DNA of 64,000 nucleotides from Phytohabitans aurantiacus (GTDB lineage: Bacteria; Actinomycetota; Actinomycetes; Mycobacteriales; Micromonosporaceae). A model generated the notes under the pieces. It was not told the origin of the DNA. It saw only the letters and a program-made list of their open reading frames with translations, and did no database searches. The stretch lies in assembly GCF_027923225.1 (NCBI RefSeq), contig NZ_BSDI01000004.1:63528-127527 (forward strand), read 5' to 3'. The translations under genes and the position numbers were made by a program. Position 1 is the first letter of the stretch, and every line of letters begins with the position of its first letter. This document shows, in pieces, positions 16,449 through 25,512 of this stretch.

Positions 16449-16673
16449 CTATTTGGCCTTTTTGGCGGCTGCCCGCGCGTACTTCTGCTGGAACTTCGCG
16501 ACGCGGCCGGCGGTGTCGAGCACCCGCTGCTTGCCCGTGTAGAACGGGTGGCAGGCGCTGCACGTCTCGACGTGGATCGAGCCGCTCTTCGCGGTGCTAC
16601 GCGTCGTGAAGGTGTTGCCGCAGGAACAGGTGACCTCGGTCACGACGTACTGCGGGTGGATGTCGGGCTTCAT
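16449..16673 (-). CDS. rpmE: 50S ribosomal protein L31 (zinc-binding form)
   Basis: 74 residues from MKPDIHPQYVVTEV, a hallmark L31 start. It keeps the zinc cysteines (CSCGN and CSACHPFYTGKQ), so it is the C+ zinc form. The C-terminal tail KFQQKYARAAAKKAK is basic. The longer frame upstream is not used. Order rho-rpmE-prfA is common in Gram-positives; here three unrelated genes separate it from rho. Confidence 0.96.
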   Translation of the reverse strand: MKPDIHPQYVVTEVTCSCGNTFTTRSTAKSGSIHVETCSACHPFYTGKQRVLDTAGRVAKFQQKYARAAAKKAK

Positions 16674-16769
16674 GTCGCCTCGGTCCTTTCGTATGCGGTC
16701 GCCGGGTCGCCCAGATGTGGGCGTGAACCGGAACCCTGGCCGACTGACCAGTGTGCCATGGCTGGCCAC

Positions 16770-16789
16770 CCTCCCCAACGCCGGGGAGG
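16770..16789. other. Palindrome in the rpmE/polynucleotide kinase divergent gap
   Basis: CCTCCCC and GGGGAGG are separated by AACGCC in the 151-bp divergent region between rpmE and the kinase gene. It could be an operator or an RNA hairpin in the kinase leader. No partner regulator is evident. Confidence 0.3.
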
Positions 16790-16824
16790 CAGGGTGCATT
16801 CCCACTCCTGTCATGCTGGAGGCG

Positions 16825-17721
16825 ATGGCAAGACTGATCATCACACGAGGGCTGCCCGCGTCCGGTAAGACCACGTTCGCCCGAAAGCTCCAACCAGGCG
16901 TCGCCCGGGTCAACCGCGACGACCTGCGCCGCATGCTGCACGGCGAACCGCTCTACACCAAGTGGGCCGAGGGCCAGGTCACACTGGTGCAGCGCGCCCA
17001 GGTCGAGGCGCTGCTGCGGTCCGGGGCGAGCGTGTGCGTCGACGACACCAACCTGCCCGGCCGCACGGTCCGGGAGTGGGCGGAGATGGCGGCCCGCCTG
17101 GGCGCCACGTTCGAGGTGCACGACTTCACGGACGTACCGGTCGACGAGTGCGTGCGGCGCGACGCCGAGCGGCCCGAAGGGGAACGGGTCGGCGAAGACG
17201 CGATCCGCGGCATGCACGCGCGCTACCTGGCCGGGCGGCGGTTGCCCCTGCCGGTACCGGACGTGCTGCCCGGCGGGCCGGCGACCGTGTACGCGCCGCC
17301 GCCGGACGCGCCGAAGATCGTGCTGGTCGACATCGACGGCACGGTGGCGCTGATGGGCAACCGCAGCCCGTACGACATGCGCCGGGTCGGCGAGGACCAA
17401 CCGCACGAGGCGGTCATCGCCGCGGTCCGGGCCATGCACGCGGCGGGGCACGGCATCGTGTACTGCACCGGGCGCGACGAGTCGGCCCGCTGGCGCACCG
17501 AGATGTGGTTGGACCAGCACGTCGGCGTGCCCTATGAGGCGCTGCACATGCGGGCCGTCGACGACGCCCGCCCGGACTCGGTGGTCAAGCGCGACATCTT
17601 CGAGCGGGAGGTGCGTGACCGGTACCACGTGGTCGGCGTCTTCGACGACCGCATGCACGTGGTGCGCATGTGGCGCCAACTGGGCCTGACCGTCTTCCAG
17701 GTCGCGGAAGGCGACTTCTAG
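16825..17721 (+). CDS. T4-Pnkp-like polynucleotide kinase/3'-phosphatase
   Basis: A two-domain repair enzyme of about 298 residues. The N-terminal kinase has a P-loop GLPASGKTT (residues 9-17) and phosphorylates 5'-OH ends or a similar substrate; the C-terminal half is an HAD-type phosphatase (LVDIDGTVALMGNRSPYDM, with Asp nucleophile and Asp general acid) that removes 3'-phosphate. The domain order and size match T4 Pnkp rather than the larger Clostridium Pnkp. An ATG four codons upstream (16813) is the other possible start. The stop TAG lies in a CTAG shared with the convergent neighbour. Confidence 0.88.
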   Translation: MARLIITRGLPASGKTTFARKLQPGVARVNRDDLRRMLHGEPLYTKWAEGQVTLVQRAQVEALLRSGASVCVDDTNLPGRTVREWAEMAARLGATFEVHDFTDVPVDECVRRDAERPEGERVGEDAIRGMHARYLAGRRLPLPVPDVLPGGPATVYAPPPDAPKIVLVDIDGTVALMGNRSPYDMRRVGEDQPHEAVIAAVRAMHAAGHGIVYCTGRDESARWRTEMWLDQHVGVPYEALHMRAVDDARPDSVVKRDIFEREVRDRYHVVGVFDDRMHVVRMWRQLGLTVFQVAEGDF

Positions 17722-20700
17722 GCCAACGCGATGGTCGCGCTGGCCGTCACTCCGTTGACCGTCACGGATAGCTCGATCGAGCCTTTCGAGCGCAGTGCGG
17801 TCAGGCGGCCGCTGGTCGGGTCGAACCACGCGACGTGCCACGGGCGTACGCCCGACGCCGGTCCGATGTGGACACCTGGTGCCGCGGTCCAGTCCGCGCT
17901 CACCGGCGGCGCCACCGGCACCTGCCGGCCCGCCTGGGTCACGGTTGCGGAGACGGCTACCGGCTTGCCGCGCGGCGCGGCGGCGGGCGCCGCCAAGGCG
18001 AGCGCGTCGACGTGGGCGCGGGTCTCCGCCTCGATCTCGCCGCGCCGCTCGACCCCGAAGAGCGTCCAACCGGTGAAGCCGCCAAGGTGCGGCGCCGTCG
18101 ACGGGTTCTTACCGGAGTTGCCGTTGATGAGGTACGGCACGCCGTCGACCCGGCCGGCGTAGAAGGTGCCCACGTGCGCCCCGACGAACATCGCGTCCTT
18201 GCCTGTGCGGCGCTCGAAGTCGGCGAGCCACTGCTCCTCCAGCGCCGCTTCCTTGGGGTCGCTGAGCTGGCTGGCCTTCGCCGGCGTGGGGTCGCGCTGC
18301 GGGTGGTGGTGCAGCACGACCACCGAGCGGACCGACCGGTCGGTGGCCGCCGAGTCGAGTGCCGACCGCAGCAGCTTCACCTGCTCGAAGCCGCCGCCGC
18401 GCAGCGTGCCGGTCGACGAGTTGAGGGTGACGAAGCGGACGCCGTTGTGGTCGAACACCCGGTTCGTCGCGCCAAAGACGGCGGAGAAGTTGCTGATCGG
18501 GGCGCCCATGATCTCGTGGTTGCCGGGCACGTAGTAATACGGCAGTTCGCCGGCCAGCTCCTCGTCGAGGATGCGCTTGGCGAGGGCGAAGTCGGCCGGG
18601 TACGCGGTGTCGACGAAGTCGCCGTTGATGATCAGGAAGTCGGGGCGGGCGGCCTTGACCTCGCGGAGCGTGCGGCGGGCCTGGGCCACCAGGTCGCTGT
18701 CGGGAGCGGCGGCGACGAACTGGGCGTCGGACATCACCGCGAACGTCCAGTCGGCGCCCGACACCGTGCCGTCCCGCACGACCACCTTGTCGGTGCGCGG
18801 TTCCTCGACCGGTTGCGCCACGGTGGGCGGTACCTTCGCCACGATGTCGTCGATGACGATCTCGTTGGTGTAGGCGGCGGTGGGCACCGTCTCGGCGACG
18901 TAGAAGCGCCGGATGCGCACCGGGTATTGCACACCGGGCGGCACGGCCATCTCCACGTACCGCCAGCCGGTCCACGTCAGGAGCGGGCCGCGGAGCACAT
19001 GCTGCTGGTCGAGGGCGTCGTGCAGGTGCAGGCTCGGCCACTCGCCCTTGCCGCCCGAGTGGATCCACATGCCGAACGCCTGCGGCTGGCCAGCTACCGG
19101 GATCCAGGCGGGCGGGTTGGCGTACGCGGCCCGGGTGCCGGTGGAGAGGCTGAAGTCGTACGACATCTTGAGGCCGGTGCCAGTGTGACCCTCGGTGGGT
19201 GCGACCGACCCGGCGGCGCGGGCGTGGCTGAACGTCCAGCTCGCCGCGTCGTCGAACCCTGCCACCGGCACGTCTTCCAGGCCCACGGTCACGGGAACAG
19301 CCACTGTGGACCGTCCGACATGGACTGTGACGAGCGCGCCACCGACGTCCTTCTTGGCCTTGACCGAGAACCGCCCATCCGCCGTCGGCGTGACGTCGAG
19401 CAGTGACGTGTCGTACTCCAGCCGCACATCCGCCGGCTCGATGGGCGCGTCATTGCCGTCCGCGTCGAACCCGACCACACCGAACACGCTCGCGCCCGGC
19501 AGGCTGATCCGGTCCACTGTGGTGTCGATCCGGTCGAGCGGGCCGAGCACGTCGAGCTTGACGGAGCCACTCGCGGTGCCCCGGTGGGCGGTCACGGTGG
19601 CGGTGCCGGGGAGCATGGCGCGGAAGACGCCATCGCGTTCCACGTGCCCGCGCGTCGCCCACCACTTCGGCGCGCCCTCGGCCGGGCCGTACGTCTCGTC
19701 GTAGCCGGTCGCGGTCACTCGCCGGGTCAGCCCGGGAAACACGCCATCCGCGTCGGACTCGACCCGGTACGCCTTGAGCCGTCCCGAACCGGCGGCCGCG
19801 TACAGGGCGAGCCCGTTGGGCACCGGCCGCTCCGAGCCGTCCGATGGGCTGTTCTCCACGGTTACACTCGCCTCGCCGGGCTCGCGGGCGAGCATTGTGG
19901 ACGATCCACCGCCGTCGAGGTTGAGAGCGTTGTGCGCGCCCATTTCCGCCATGAGGCGGCCCAGCTCGGTCAGCGTCACGCCGCGGCTGTCGGCCTGCCG
20001 GCCGTCGACGGTGAGCAGGTACATGCGCCGGCCGTCCGCGGAGAAGCCGACGGCGGTACGCGGCTCGGGCGTGACGTCGCCGATGTCCTGCGGCACGCCG
20101 TCCTTGACCAGTACCTGACGGCCACCGACGGCCGCGTTCAACTGGGAGCCGTCCGAGGACTTCGGGGCGTACGCCACGTCGACCCGGTCGCCTGTCGTGA
20201 GCGCGGCGAGCGCGTCGGCGCCCGCGTCCCGGCCCAGCAGGATGGTGGTGCCGGCCGGGATCGGACCCGATCCGGCGGCACCGCGCACCTCGGCGACCAC
20301 GCCGCCGCTCAGGACGACCTCGGTGACTTTGAACGCGCCCTCGACGGCGCGCTTGCGGTCGTACGTGCCCCACAGTGCCGTGAACGCGCCGACGCCGCCC
20401 GCCTGCACGATGTTGTTGAACTGGGTCAGCGCGACCCGGGTGCCACCCGGCAGCGTGGCGGTACCGTCGAAGTGCACCTCGACGACCCGGCCCACGCCGC
20501 CGGCGGTGATGCCGACGGCGTTGTTGCGCCCCTGGATCGGCGACTGGATGAGCTGTCCACTCTGGATGCCGACGCCCTGCGCGGCACCTGAGTTGTTGAT
20601 GTCGAAGAAGTCTCCGTTGACCGCGGCGACCGCGCGCGTGCGGTCGGCGGCGGCGCGCAGCGGCTCCGTCTTCGCGACCGCCCCGGAGTTCAGGTAGTCG

Positions 20701-20936
20701 ACGGTGAGCTTGCCGGACAGGTCGGCGGTGAGCGCGTCGGCCCGCAGCCAGCCAGCCGCGTGGTACCGGTCGAACGAGGTCAGCGTCAGCCCGGGCGCGA
20801 CCGGCCGGACCCGCTTGGCGGTCTCGATGTCGTCGAAGGCGTCGACGGCCACCGGCGTGGACGCCTGGGCCGGAGCCACGACCGGAAGGAGCGCCAAGGC
20901 CAGCACTGGAGCGAGAGCGGCACGCGCGATACGCAT
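17718..20936 (-). CDS. Secreted phosphodiester glycosidase fused to calcineurin-like metallophosphoesterase
   Basis: 1,072 residues from MRIARAALAPVLALALL, a signal peptide ending at AQAS. Next is a phosphodiester-glycosidase (NAGPA-type) domain with NGDFFDINNSGAAQG and NLDGGGSSTML, followed by Ig-like/carbohydrate-binding-like beta regions (about 490-740). The C-terminal part is a calcineurin-like phosphoesterase with the metal motifs SDAQ, GDFVD, GNHE and VLHHHPQR, then GAHVG. It may act on teichoic acid or another glycosyl-phosphodiester in the envelope or soil; the substrate is not shown. Its stop overlaps that of the kinase gene in a shared CTAG. Confidence 0.85.
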   Translation of the reverse strand: MRIARAALAPVLALALLPVVAPAQASTPVAVDAFDDIETAKRVRPVAPGLTLTSFDRYHAAGWLRADALTADLSGKLTVDYLNSGAVAKTEPLRAAADRTRAVAAVNGDFFDINNSGAAQGVGIQSGQLIQSPIQGRNNAVGITAGGVGRVVEVHFDGTATLPGGTRVALTQFNNIVQAGGVGAFTALWGTYDRKRAVEGAFKVTEVVLSGGVVAEVRGAAGSGPIPAGTTILLGRDAGADALAALTTGDRVDVAYAPKSSDGSQLNAAVGGRQVLVKDGVPQDIGDVTPEPRTAVGFSADGRRMYLLTVDGRQADSRGVTLTELGRLMAEMGAHNALNLDGGGSSTMLAREPGEASVTVENSPSDGSERPVPNGLALYAAAGSGRLKAYRVESDADGVFPGLTRRVTATGYDETYGPAEGAPKWWATRGHVERDGVFRAMLPGTATVTAHRGTASGSVKLDVLGPLDRIDTTVDRISLPGASVFGVVGFDADGNDAPIEPADVRLEYDTSLLDVTPTADGRFSVKAKKDVGGALVTVHVGRSTVAVPVTVGLEDVPVAGFDDAASWTFSHARAAGSVAPTEGHTGTGLKMSYDFSLSTGTRAAYANPPAWIPVAGQPQAFGMWIHSGGKGEWPSLHLHDALDQQHVLRGPLLTWTGWRYVEMAVPPGVQYPVRIRRFYVAETVPTAAYTNEIVIDDIVAKVPPTVAQPVEEPRTDKVVVRDGTVSGADWTFAVMSDAQFVAAAPDSDLVAQARRTLREVKAARPDFLIINGDFVDTAYPADFALAKRILDEELAGELPYYYVPGNHEIMGAPISNFSAVFGATNRVFDHNGVRFVTLNSSTGTLRGGGFEQVKLLRSALDSAATDRSVRSVVVLHHHPQRDPTPAKASQLSDPKEAALEEQWLADFERRTGKDAMFVGAHVGTFYAGRVDGVPYLINGNSGKNPSTAPHLGGFTGWTLFGVERRGEIEAETRAHVDALALAAPAAAPRGKPVAVSATVTQAGRQVPVAPPVSADWTAAPGVHIGPASGVRPWHVAWFDPTSGRLTALRSKGSIELSVTVNGVTASATIALA

Positions 20937-20998
20937 GCCAGCATCAAACCGGACGGTGCCGATAACTTTCAAGAGCCGTCGAGCGAAGCGAAGGAAAA

Positions 20999-22117
20999 TT
21001 ACAGGGTGTAGAAGTTCGGGCGCTCGTCCGCTTCGTGGTAGTAGCGGTGGAACACGGGCGTGATGCCCCCCGACATCGGCGGCACGATCCACGTCCAGTC
21101 GGCTGGCACCTGCCGCCCGGCCCGCTCCTCGCTCCGCAGATGCGCCAGGAACCGCCCCGACTCGGTGTGATGATCGCTGATCTTCACGCCGGCCCGCTCG
21201 AAAGACCACAGCACCGCACGGTTGAGCTCGACGAGTGCCCGGTCGCGCCACAGCGTGGCCTCGGCCGACGTGTCCAGCCCCATCATGCGGGCCACGACCG
21301 GCAGCATGTTGTACCGCTGGGCGTCGGCGAGGTTACGGGCGCCGATCTCGGTGCCCATGTACCAGCCGTTGAACGGTGCGAGCGGGTAGTCGACCCCGCC
21401 GATCCGCATGCGCATGTTGGAGATCGCCGGCACCGCGTGCCACCGCAGCCCCAACTCGGCGAACCAACCGAACTCCGGGTGCCCGATCGGCACCTCCAGC
21501 ACCGCGTGCTCGGGTAGTTCGAACAGGCGCAGCCCCTCGTGGGGAGTCTCGATGGCGAGCGGCAGCACGTCGAACGCGTCGCCCTTGCCGCGCCAGCCGA
21601 GCAGTCGCATGGCCTTGGTGAAGTCGATGTACCGCGGGTCGCCGATCACCTGACCGGACGCGGTGCGGTAGCCGGCGTACCGGATGAGCTGCTCGTTCCA
21701 CATCCGCGAGTACGGCTGACCCGGCACCGCGGGCGCGAACACCGAGATGACCGGGCGGATCGTGCCGGTGCCACCGGCCAGGCACAGGTGGCGCACCAGG
21801 TGACCGAAGATCTCCTCGGTGCTGGTGGCGTGCCGCCGGTCGAGCACCATGAGGCTGCGCCAGTACAGCCGGCCGATGCACCGGCTGGCGTTGCGCCACG
21901 CCATCTTGGCGCCCCACGCCAACTCCTCGGTCGTGTGGGCGTAGGTGCCGGCGGCATCGATCCGCTCCCGCACCGCGGCGAGCCGCGGAGCCACCGGCCC
22001 GAGCTTCGGCTGTTCCTCGTAGCAGCGCCGGAGGAAGTCCTCGGCCTCGTCCAGATCCGCCGGTTCGGCGGGGTTCCACGCGTCTGTGGGCACGTTTCTA
22101 TACCCCGGTACCGTCAC
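20999..22117 (-). CDS. nos: Bacterial nitric oxide synthase oxygenase
   Basis: Makes NO from L-arginine through N-hydroxyarginine, using heme and tetrahydrofolate/biopterin. About 372 residues from GTG at 22117, chosen because a GAGGAG site precedes it; a GTG at 22168 would add 17 residues. The heme thiolate is Cys80 in WRNASRCIGR. The substrate region FNGWYMGTEIGARNL and the C-terminal HHTESGRFLAH / DWTWIVPPMSGG are intact. There is no reductase domain, as in other bacterial forms, so redox partners must come from elsewhere. It is 62 bp upstream of the phosphodiester glycosidase gene on the same strand. Confidence 0.93.
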   Translation of the reverse strand: MTVPGYRNVPTDAWNPAEPADLDEAEDFLRRCYEEQPKLGPVAPRLAAVRERIDAAGTYAHTTEELAWGAKMAWRNASRCIGRLYWRSLMVLDRRHATSTEEIFGHLVRHLCLAGGTGTIRPVISVFAPAVPGQPYSRMWNEQLIRYAGYRTASGQVIGDPRYIDFTKAMRLLGWRGKGDAFDVLPLAIETPHEGLRLFELPEHAVLEVPIGHPEFGWFAELGLRWHAVPAISNMRMRIGGVDYPLAPFNGWYMGTEIGARNLADAQRYNMLPVVARMMGLDTSAEATLWRDRALVELNRAVLWSFERAGVKISDHHTESGRFLAHLRSEERAGRQVPADWTWIVPPMSGGITPVFHRYYHEADERPNFYTL

Positions 22118-22233
22118 CTGCGCCTCCTCAGAAGACGAGCGCACCGCAGAGTGTGAGGACCTTTTCACAGCGCGTCACCCGCCGATCGCACGCCCTGTGC
22201 GATCGGCCCTGGAGCGGTCAGGTAGCTGACAGA

Positions 22234-22267
22234 AAAGCGCGCGGCCCGTGCCCGGACCGCGCGCTTT
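22234..22267 (-). terminator. Rho gene intrinsic terminator
   Basis: Arms AAAGCGCGCGG and CCGCGCGCTTT (11 bp, perfect) enclose 12 nt, and a TTTT run follows on the minus strand. It stands just after the rho stop at 22284. The gene for the termination factor itself thus ends with a factor-independent terminator. Confidence 0.8.
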
Positions 22268-22283
22268 ACCGTTGAAAGTGCTT

Positions 22284-24227
22284 TTACTCGCCCGGCGTCG
22301 ACTTCGCGATCTGCATCAGGAACTCGATGTTGGTCCGGGTCTGCTTGAGCCTGTCGAGCAGCAGGTCGAGCGCGGCCTGCGAGTCGAGCGAGCCCAGCAC
22401 CTTGCGCAGCTTGTGCGAGATGGCGAGCTCTTCCGGCGCCAGCAGGATCTCTTCCTTACGAGTGCCGGAGGCGTTGAGGTCGACGGCCGGGAACACCCGC
22501 TTGTCGGCGATCTTCCGGTCGAGCTTGAGCTCGGCGTTACCGGTGCCCTTGAACTCCTCGAAGATCACCGTGTCCATCATGGAACCGGTCTCCACCAGCG
22601 CGGTGGCGAGGATGGTCAGCGAGCCGCCGTTTTCGATGTTGCGCGCCGCGCCGAGGAACCGCTTCGGCGGGTACAGCGCGGTCGAGTCGATACCACCCGA
22701 CATGATCCGGCCACTCGCCGGAGCCGCCAGGTTGTACGACCGGCCGAGCCGGGTGACCGAGTCGAGCAGTACGACCACGTCGTGACCCAGCTCGACCAGG
22801 CGCTTTGCCCGCTCGATGGCCAGCTCTGCAACCGTGGTGTGGTCGGACGGCGGGCGGTCGAAGGTCGCGGCGACGACCTCGCCCTTGACCGACCGCTGCA
22901 TGTCGGTGACCTCTTCGGGCCGCTCGTCGACCAGCACGACCATCAGATGGCACTCGGGGTTGTTACGCGTGATCGCGTTTGCCAGCGCCTGGAGCACCAT
23001 CGTCTTACCGGCCTTGGGCGGCGAGACGATCAGCGCGCGCTGCCCCTTGCCGATCGGCATGATCAGATCGATGATCCGCGTCGTCAGGATGTGCGGCTCG
23101 GTCTCGAGACGCAGCCGCTCCTGCGGGTACAGCGGGGTGAGCTTGTAGAACTCGGGCCGCCGCCGCGCCTCGTCGGGGTCCATCCCGTTGATCGTGTCGA
23201 GCCGGACCAGCGGGTTGTACTTGTCGCGGCGCTGCTCGCCCTCGCGGTTCGCGCGCACCGCACCCGTGACGGCGTCGCCCCGGCGCAGGCCGTACTTCTT
23301 GACCTGGGACATCGAGACATAGACGTCGTTGGGGCCGGACAGGTAGCCCGTCGTGCGGACGAACGCGTAGTTGTCGAGCACGTCGACGATGCCGGCGACC
23401 GGGACGAGCACGTCGTCCTCGTTCACCTGCGGCTCGTTGCCACCGGTGCCGCCGCCCTCGCCGCGCTCGTTACGGCCACGCCGGCGGTCGCGGAAGCGGC
23501 TGCGCCGGCTGCGGCGGCCGCCGCCCTCACCGTCGTCGTCGCCCTCGGCGTCGGCGTCGCGCTGGCGGTCGTCGCGTTGACGATCGTCACGCTGACGGTC
23601 GTCGCGTTGACGGTCATCACGCTGACGGTCACCGCCGCGTTGACGATCGCCGCCGCGGTCGCGGCTGTTGCGCTGCTCGCGCTCCCCCCGCTCAGCGCGC
23701 TCACCGCGCTCGGCGGGCGCCTTGTCAGTGGTCTCCTGCCGCACCTCGGCCTGGCCGGAAGAGCGCACCTCGGCCTGGCCGGAAGAGCGTGACTCGGCCT
23801 GGGCCGCGCGAGACTCCGGCGGACCCGCCGCGCGGCTGGCGCGACGAGACGTGCGCACCTCGCCATCGGGCGAGGACTCCTGCGCGTCGCCGCCTCGACG
23901 GTCACCGTCGCCGGTGTCGCGCACCTCGGCGCGTACTTCTTCCCGGGCCGGCGCGGCCGCGGCCGCGACCTCGGCCCGCTGGCGTGGGGCCCCGCTGGTC
24001 GGCGCCGTCGCGGTGGAACCGCCGCCCTGGCGCTCGGAGATAGCGGCGATCAGCTCGCCCTTGCGCATCCGGGCCGTACCGGAGATGCCGAGCGACGTGG
24101 CCAGGCTCTGGAGCTCCGGCAGCAGCATCGCGGACAGCCCGGTGCCGGTGCGCCGGCGGCGCGTGGCGGTGGTGGACTGCTCAGCGACGTTGGAGACATC
24201 CGACGTCACGTCGGTGGTGTCGCTCAA
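22284..24227 (-). CDS. rho: Transcription termination factor Rho with long repeat-rich N-terminal insert
   Basis: A hexameric RNA helicase that ends transcription. 647 residues. The N-terminal helical domain (LPELQSLATSLGISG) is followed by a long low-complexity, charged insert (about residues 65-270) and then the RNA-binding and ATPase core. Walker A is SPPKAGKTM; DERPEEVTDMQRSV and QTRTNIEFLMQIA are also normal for Rho. The insert contains SSGQAEVR twice and a run of DRQRDD repeats, then RRSRRSRFRDRRRGRNERGEG. Such inserts are typical of actinomycete Rho, which is unusually large; they add RNA contacts. Confidence 0.97.
   Translation of the reverse strand: MSDTTDVTSDVSNVAEQSTTATRRRRTGTGLSAMLLPELQSLATSLGISGTARMRKGELIAAISERQGGGSTATAPTSGAPRQRAEVAAAAAPAREEVRAEVRDTGDGDRRGGDAQESSPDGEVRTSRRASRAAGPPESRAAQAESRSSGQAEVRSSGQAEVRQETTDKAPAERGERAERGEREQRNSRDRGGDRQRGGDRQRDDRQRDDRQRDDRQRDDRQRDADAEGDDDGEGGGRRSRRSRFRDRRRGRNERGEGGGTGGNEPQVNEDDVLVPVAGIVDVLDNYAFVRTTGYLSGPNDVYVSMSQVKKYGLRRGDAVTGAVRANREGEQRRDKYNPLVRLDTINGMDPDEARRRPEFYKLTPLYPQERLRLETEPHILTTRIIDLIMPIGKGQRALIVSPPKAGKTMVLQALANAITRNNPECHLMVVLVDERPEEVTDMQRSVKGEVVAATFDRPPSDHTTVAELAIERAKRLVELGHDVVVLLDSVTRLGRSYNLAAPASGRIMSGGIDSTALYPPKRFLGAARNIENGGSLTILATALVETGSMMDTVIFEEFKGTGNAELKLDRKIADKRVFPAVDLNASGTRKEEILLAPEELAISHKLRKVLGSLDSQAALDLLLDRLKQTRTNIEFLMQIAKSTPGE
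23555..23655. repeat. 15-bp tandem repeats inside rho (DRQRDD units)
   Basis: A near-perfect tandem of ~15-bp units (GTCGTCGCGTTGACG and GTCATCACGCTGACG variants) encodes a run of about five QRDDR units. It is a coding low-complexity repeat and could change copy number by slippage. Confidence 0.7.
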
Positions 24228-24450
24228 TGGATTCCTTCCCTCGATAGGCCGGGGCTGCCCGGATCGCGAAGCATGGTGGCCGGGCGGCCTCGGTTGCCCC
24301 CGCCTCGCGAAGCTATGGCGGGAGTCTGTAACACAGCAGCGGCGGGCCTAGGCAGGGGTAAGACGAGCTGACCACCGAAAGCTTCGGGGTGCGCCGCCAC
24401 GCAGAAATCGCTTTGCTTCGCGGCTGTGCTAGGTCTAGAGCGTAATCAAC

Positions 24451-25383
24451 TCATCCGACCTGCGGCAACAGTGTCCCGCTCGGCGTGTCCCAGTGTACCC
24501 CTTCGACCAAGGCACCGGTGACATCCACCGTCAACTCGTGGGTCTGCCAGCCTATTCCCGCATCGAACCCGGTCGGTACGGGCGTCAACGCGAGCACGGT
24601 CGGTCCCGCGCCGCTGACCACCGCCGCCACGCCCGCCGCGCGCAGCGCGTCGACCAGGGCCGCCGTCGCGGGCATGCCGGGCGCCCGGTAGCCCTGGTGC
24701 AGCCGGTCCTCGGTCGCCGGGAGCAGCAACGCGGGATCGGTGGTCAGGGCATGGACCAGCAGCGCCGCACGGCCCGCGGTCAGCGCCGCGTCCGCGTGGG
24801 GCACGGTCGCGGGCAGCGCCGCCCGGGCCTCCGCGGTCAGCCCGCGCTCCTCGGGCACAAATACGGTCGGCTGTACGCCTTTCACCGGAGCCAGGGTGAC
24901 GGCGATCGATCCGGTCTCCTCCGTCCACGCGATCGTGAACCCGCCGAGCAGGCAGGGCGCCACGTTGTCCGGGTGGCCTTCGAGGCGCGCCGCCAGTCGC
25001 AGCGCCGCCGTGTCGTCGAGGCGAGTCTGGCCGTCGACGGTCAGCGCGCGGGCAAGTTGCACCCCGGCAACGATCGCCGCTGACGACGAGCCGAGGCCGC
25101 GCGCCTGCGGGATCCGGTTGACGCACTCGACGTCGACCCCGGCGGGCCGCTCCCCCAACTCGTCGAACGCGGCCAGCATCGCCCGCACGACGAGGTGCGT
25201 CTCGTCGCCGGGCAGCTCGCCGGCCCCTTCGCCGGTGACCGAGACGCGGTACCCGGGTAAACCGATCCGCGCCGAAACCTCGTCATATAGAGAGAGCGCC
25301 AGCCCGAGCGCGTCGAACCCGGGCCCAAGGTTTGCGCTGGTGGCGGGCACCCGAACGCGGACGCGTCCCTCGACGAAGTTCAC
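24451..25383 (-). CDS. thrB: Homoserine kinase
   Basis: Phosphorylates homoserine in threonine synthesis. 310 residues from GTG (GTGAACTTCGTC) at 25383; the longer frame is not coding. The GHMP-kinase motifs are PATSANLGPGFDALG (N-terminus), GLGSSSAAIVAGV (phosphate loop) and SGAGPTVLAL (C-terminal). It is ~10 kb away from thrC and 11 kb from hom, though these genes are normally one operon in actinomycetes; accessory genes now separate them. The 222 bp between thrB and rho may hold a rho promoter and leader. Confidence 0.93.
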   Translation of the reverse strand: MNFVEGRVRVRVPATSANLGPGFDALGLALSLYDEVSARIGLPGYRVSVTGEGAGELPGDETHLVVRAMLAAFDELGERPAGVDVECVNRIPQARGLGSSSAAIVAGVQLARALTVDGQTRLDDTAALRLAARLEGHPDNVAPCLLGGFTIAWTEETGSIAVTLAPVKGVQPTVFVPEERGLTAEARAALPATVPHADAALTAGRAALLVHALTTDPALLLPATEDRLHQGYRAPGMPATAALVDALRAAGVAAVVSGAGPTVLALTPVPTGFDAGIGWQTHELTVDVTGALVEGVHWDTPSGTLLPQVG

Positions 25384-25512
25384 GCCGGCATCGTACCGCC
25401 AGGCGATCTTGCGATGGTCGTGCCTGAGTGTCCGGTTTGGCGGACAAAAAAGTTCGACAGCCGTGCAACCGCTGCGTGCCGTACTGCGCACCAACAACCT
25501 GAAGGGAGCTCG

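Noticed and set aside
23555..23655. CRISPR-like array
   Set aside because: The 15-bp units are contiguous, in frame and code for the Rho insert; there are no spacers.
22248..23792. Plus-strand open frame opposite rho, ending in Val/Ala/Thr repeats
   Set aside because: It mirrors the DRQRDD repeat of rho; the membrane-like end is a codon artefact.
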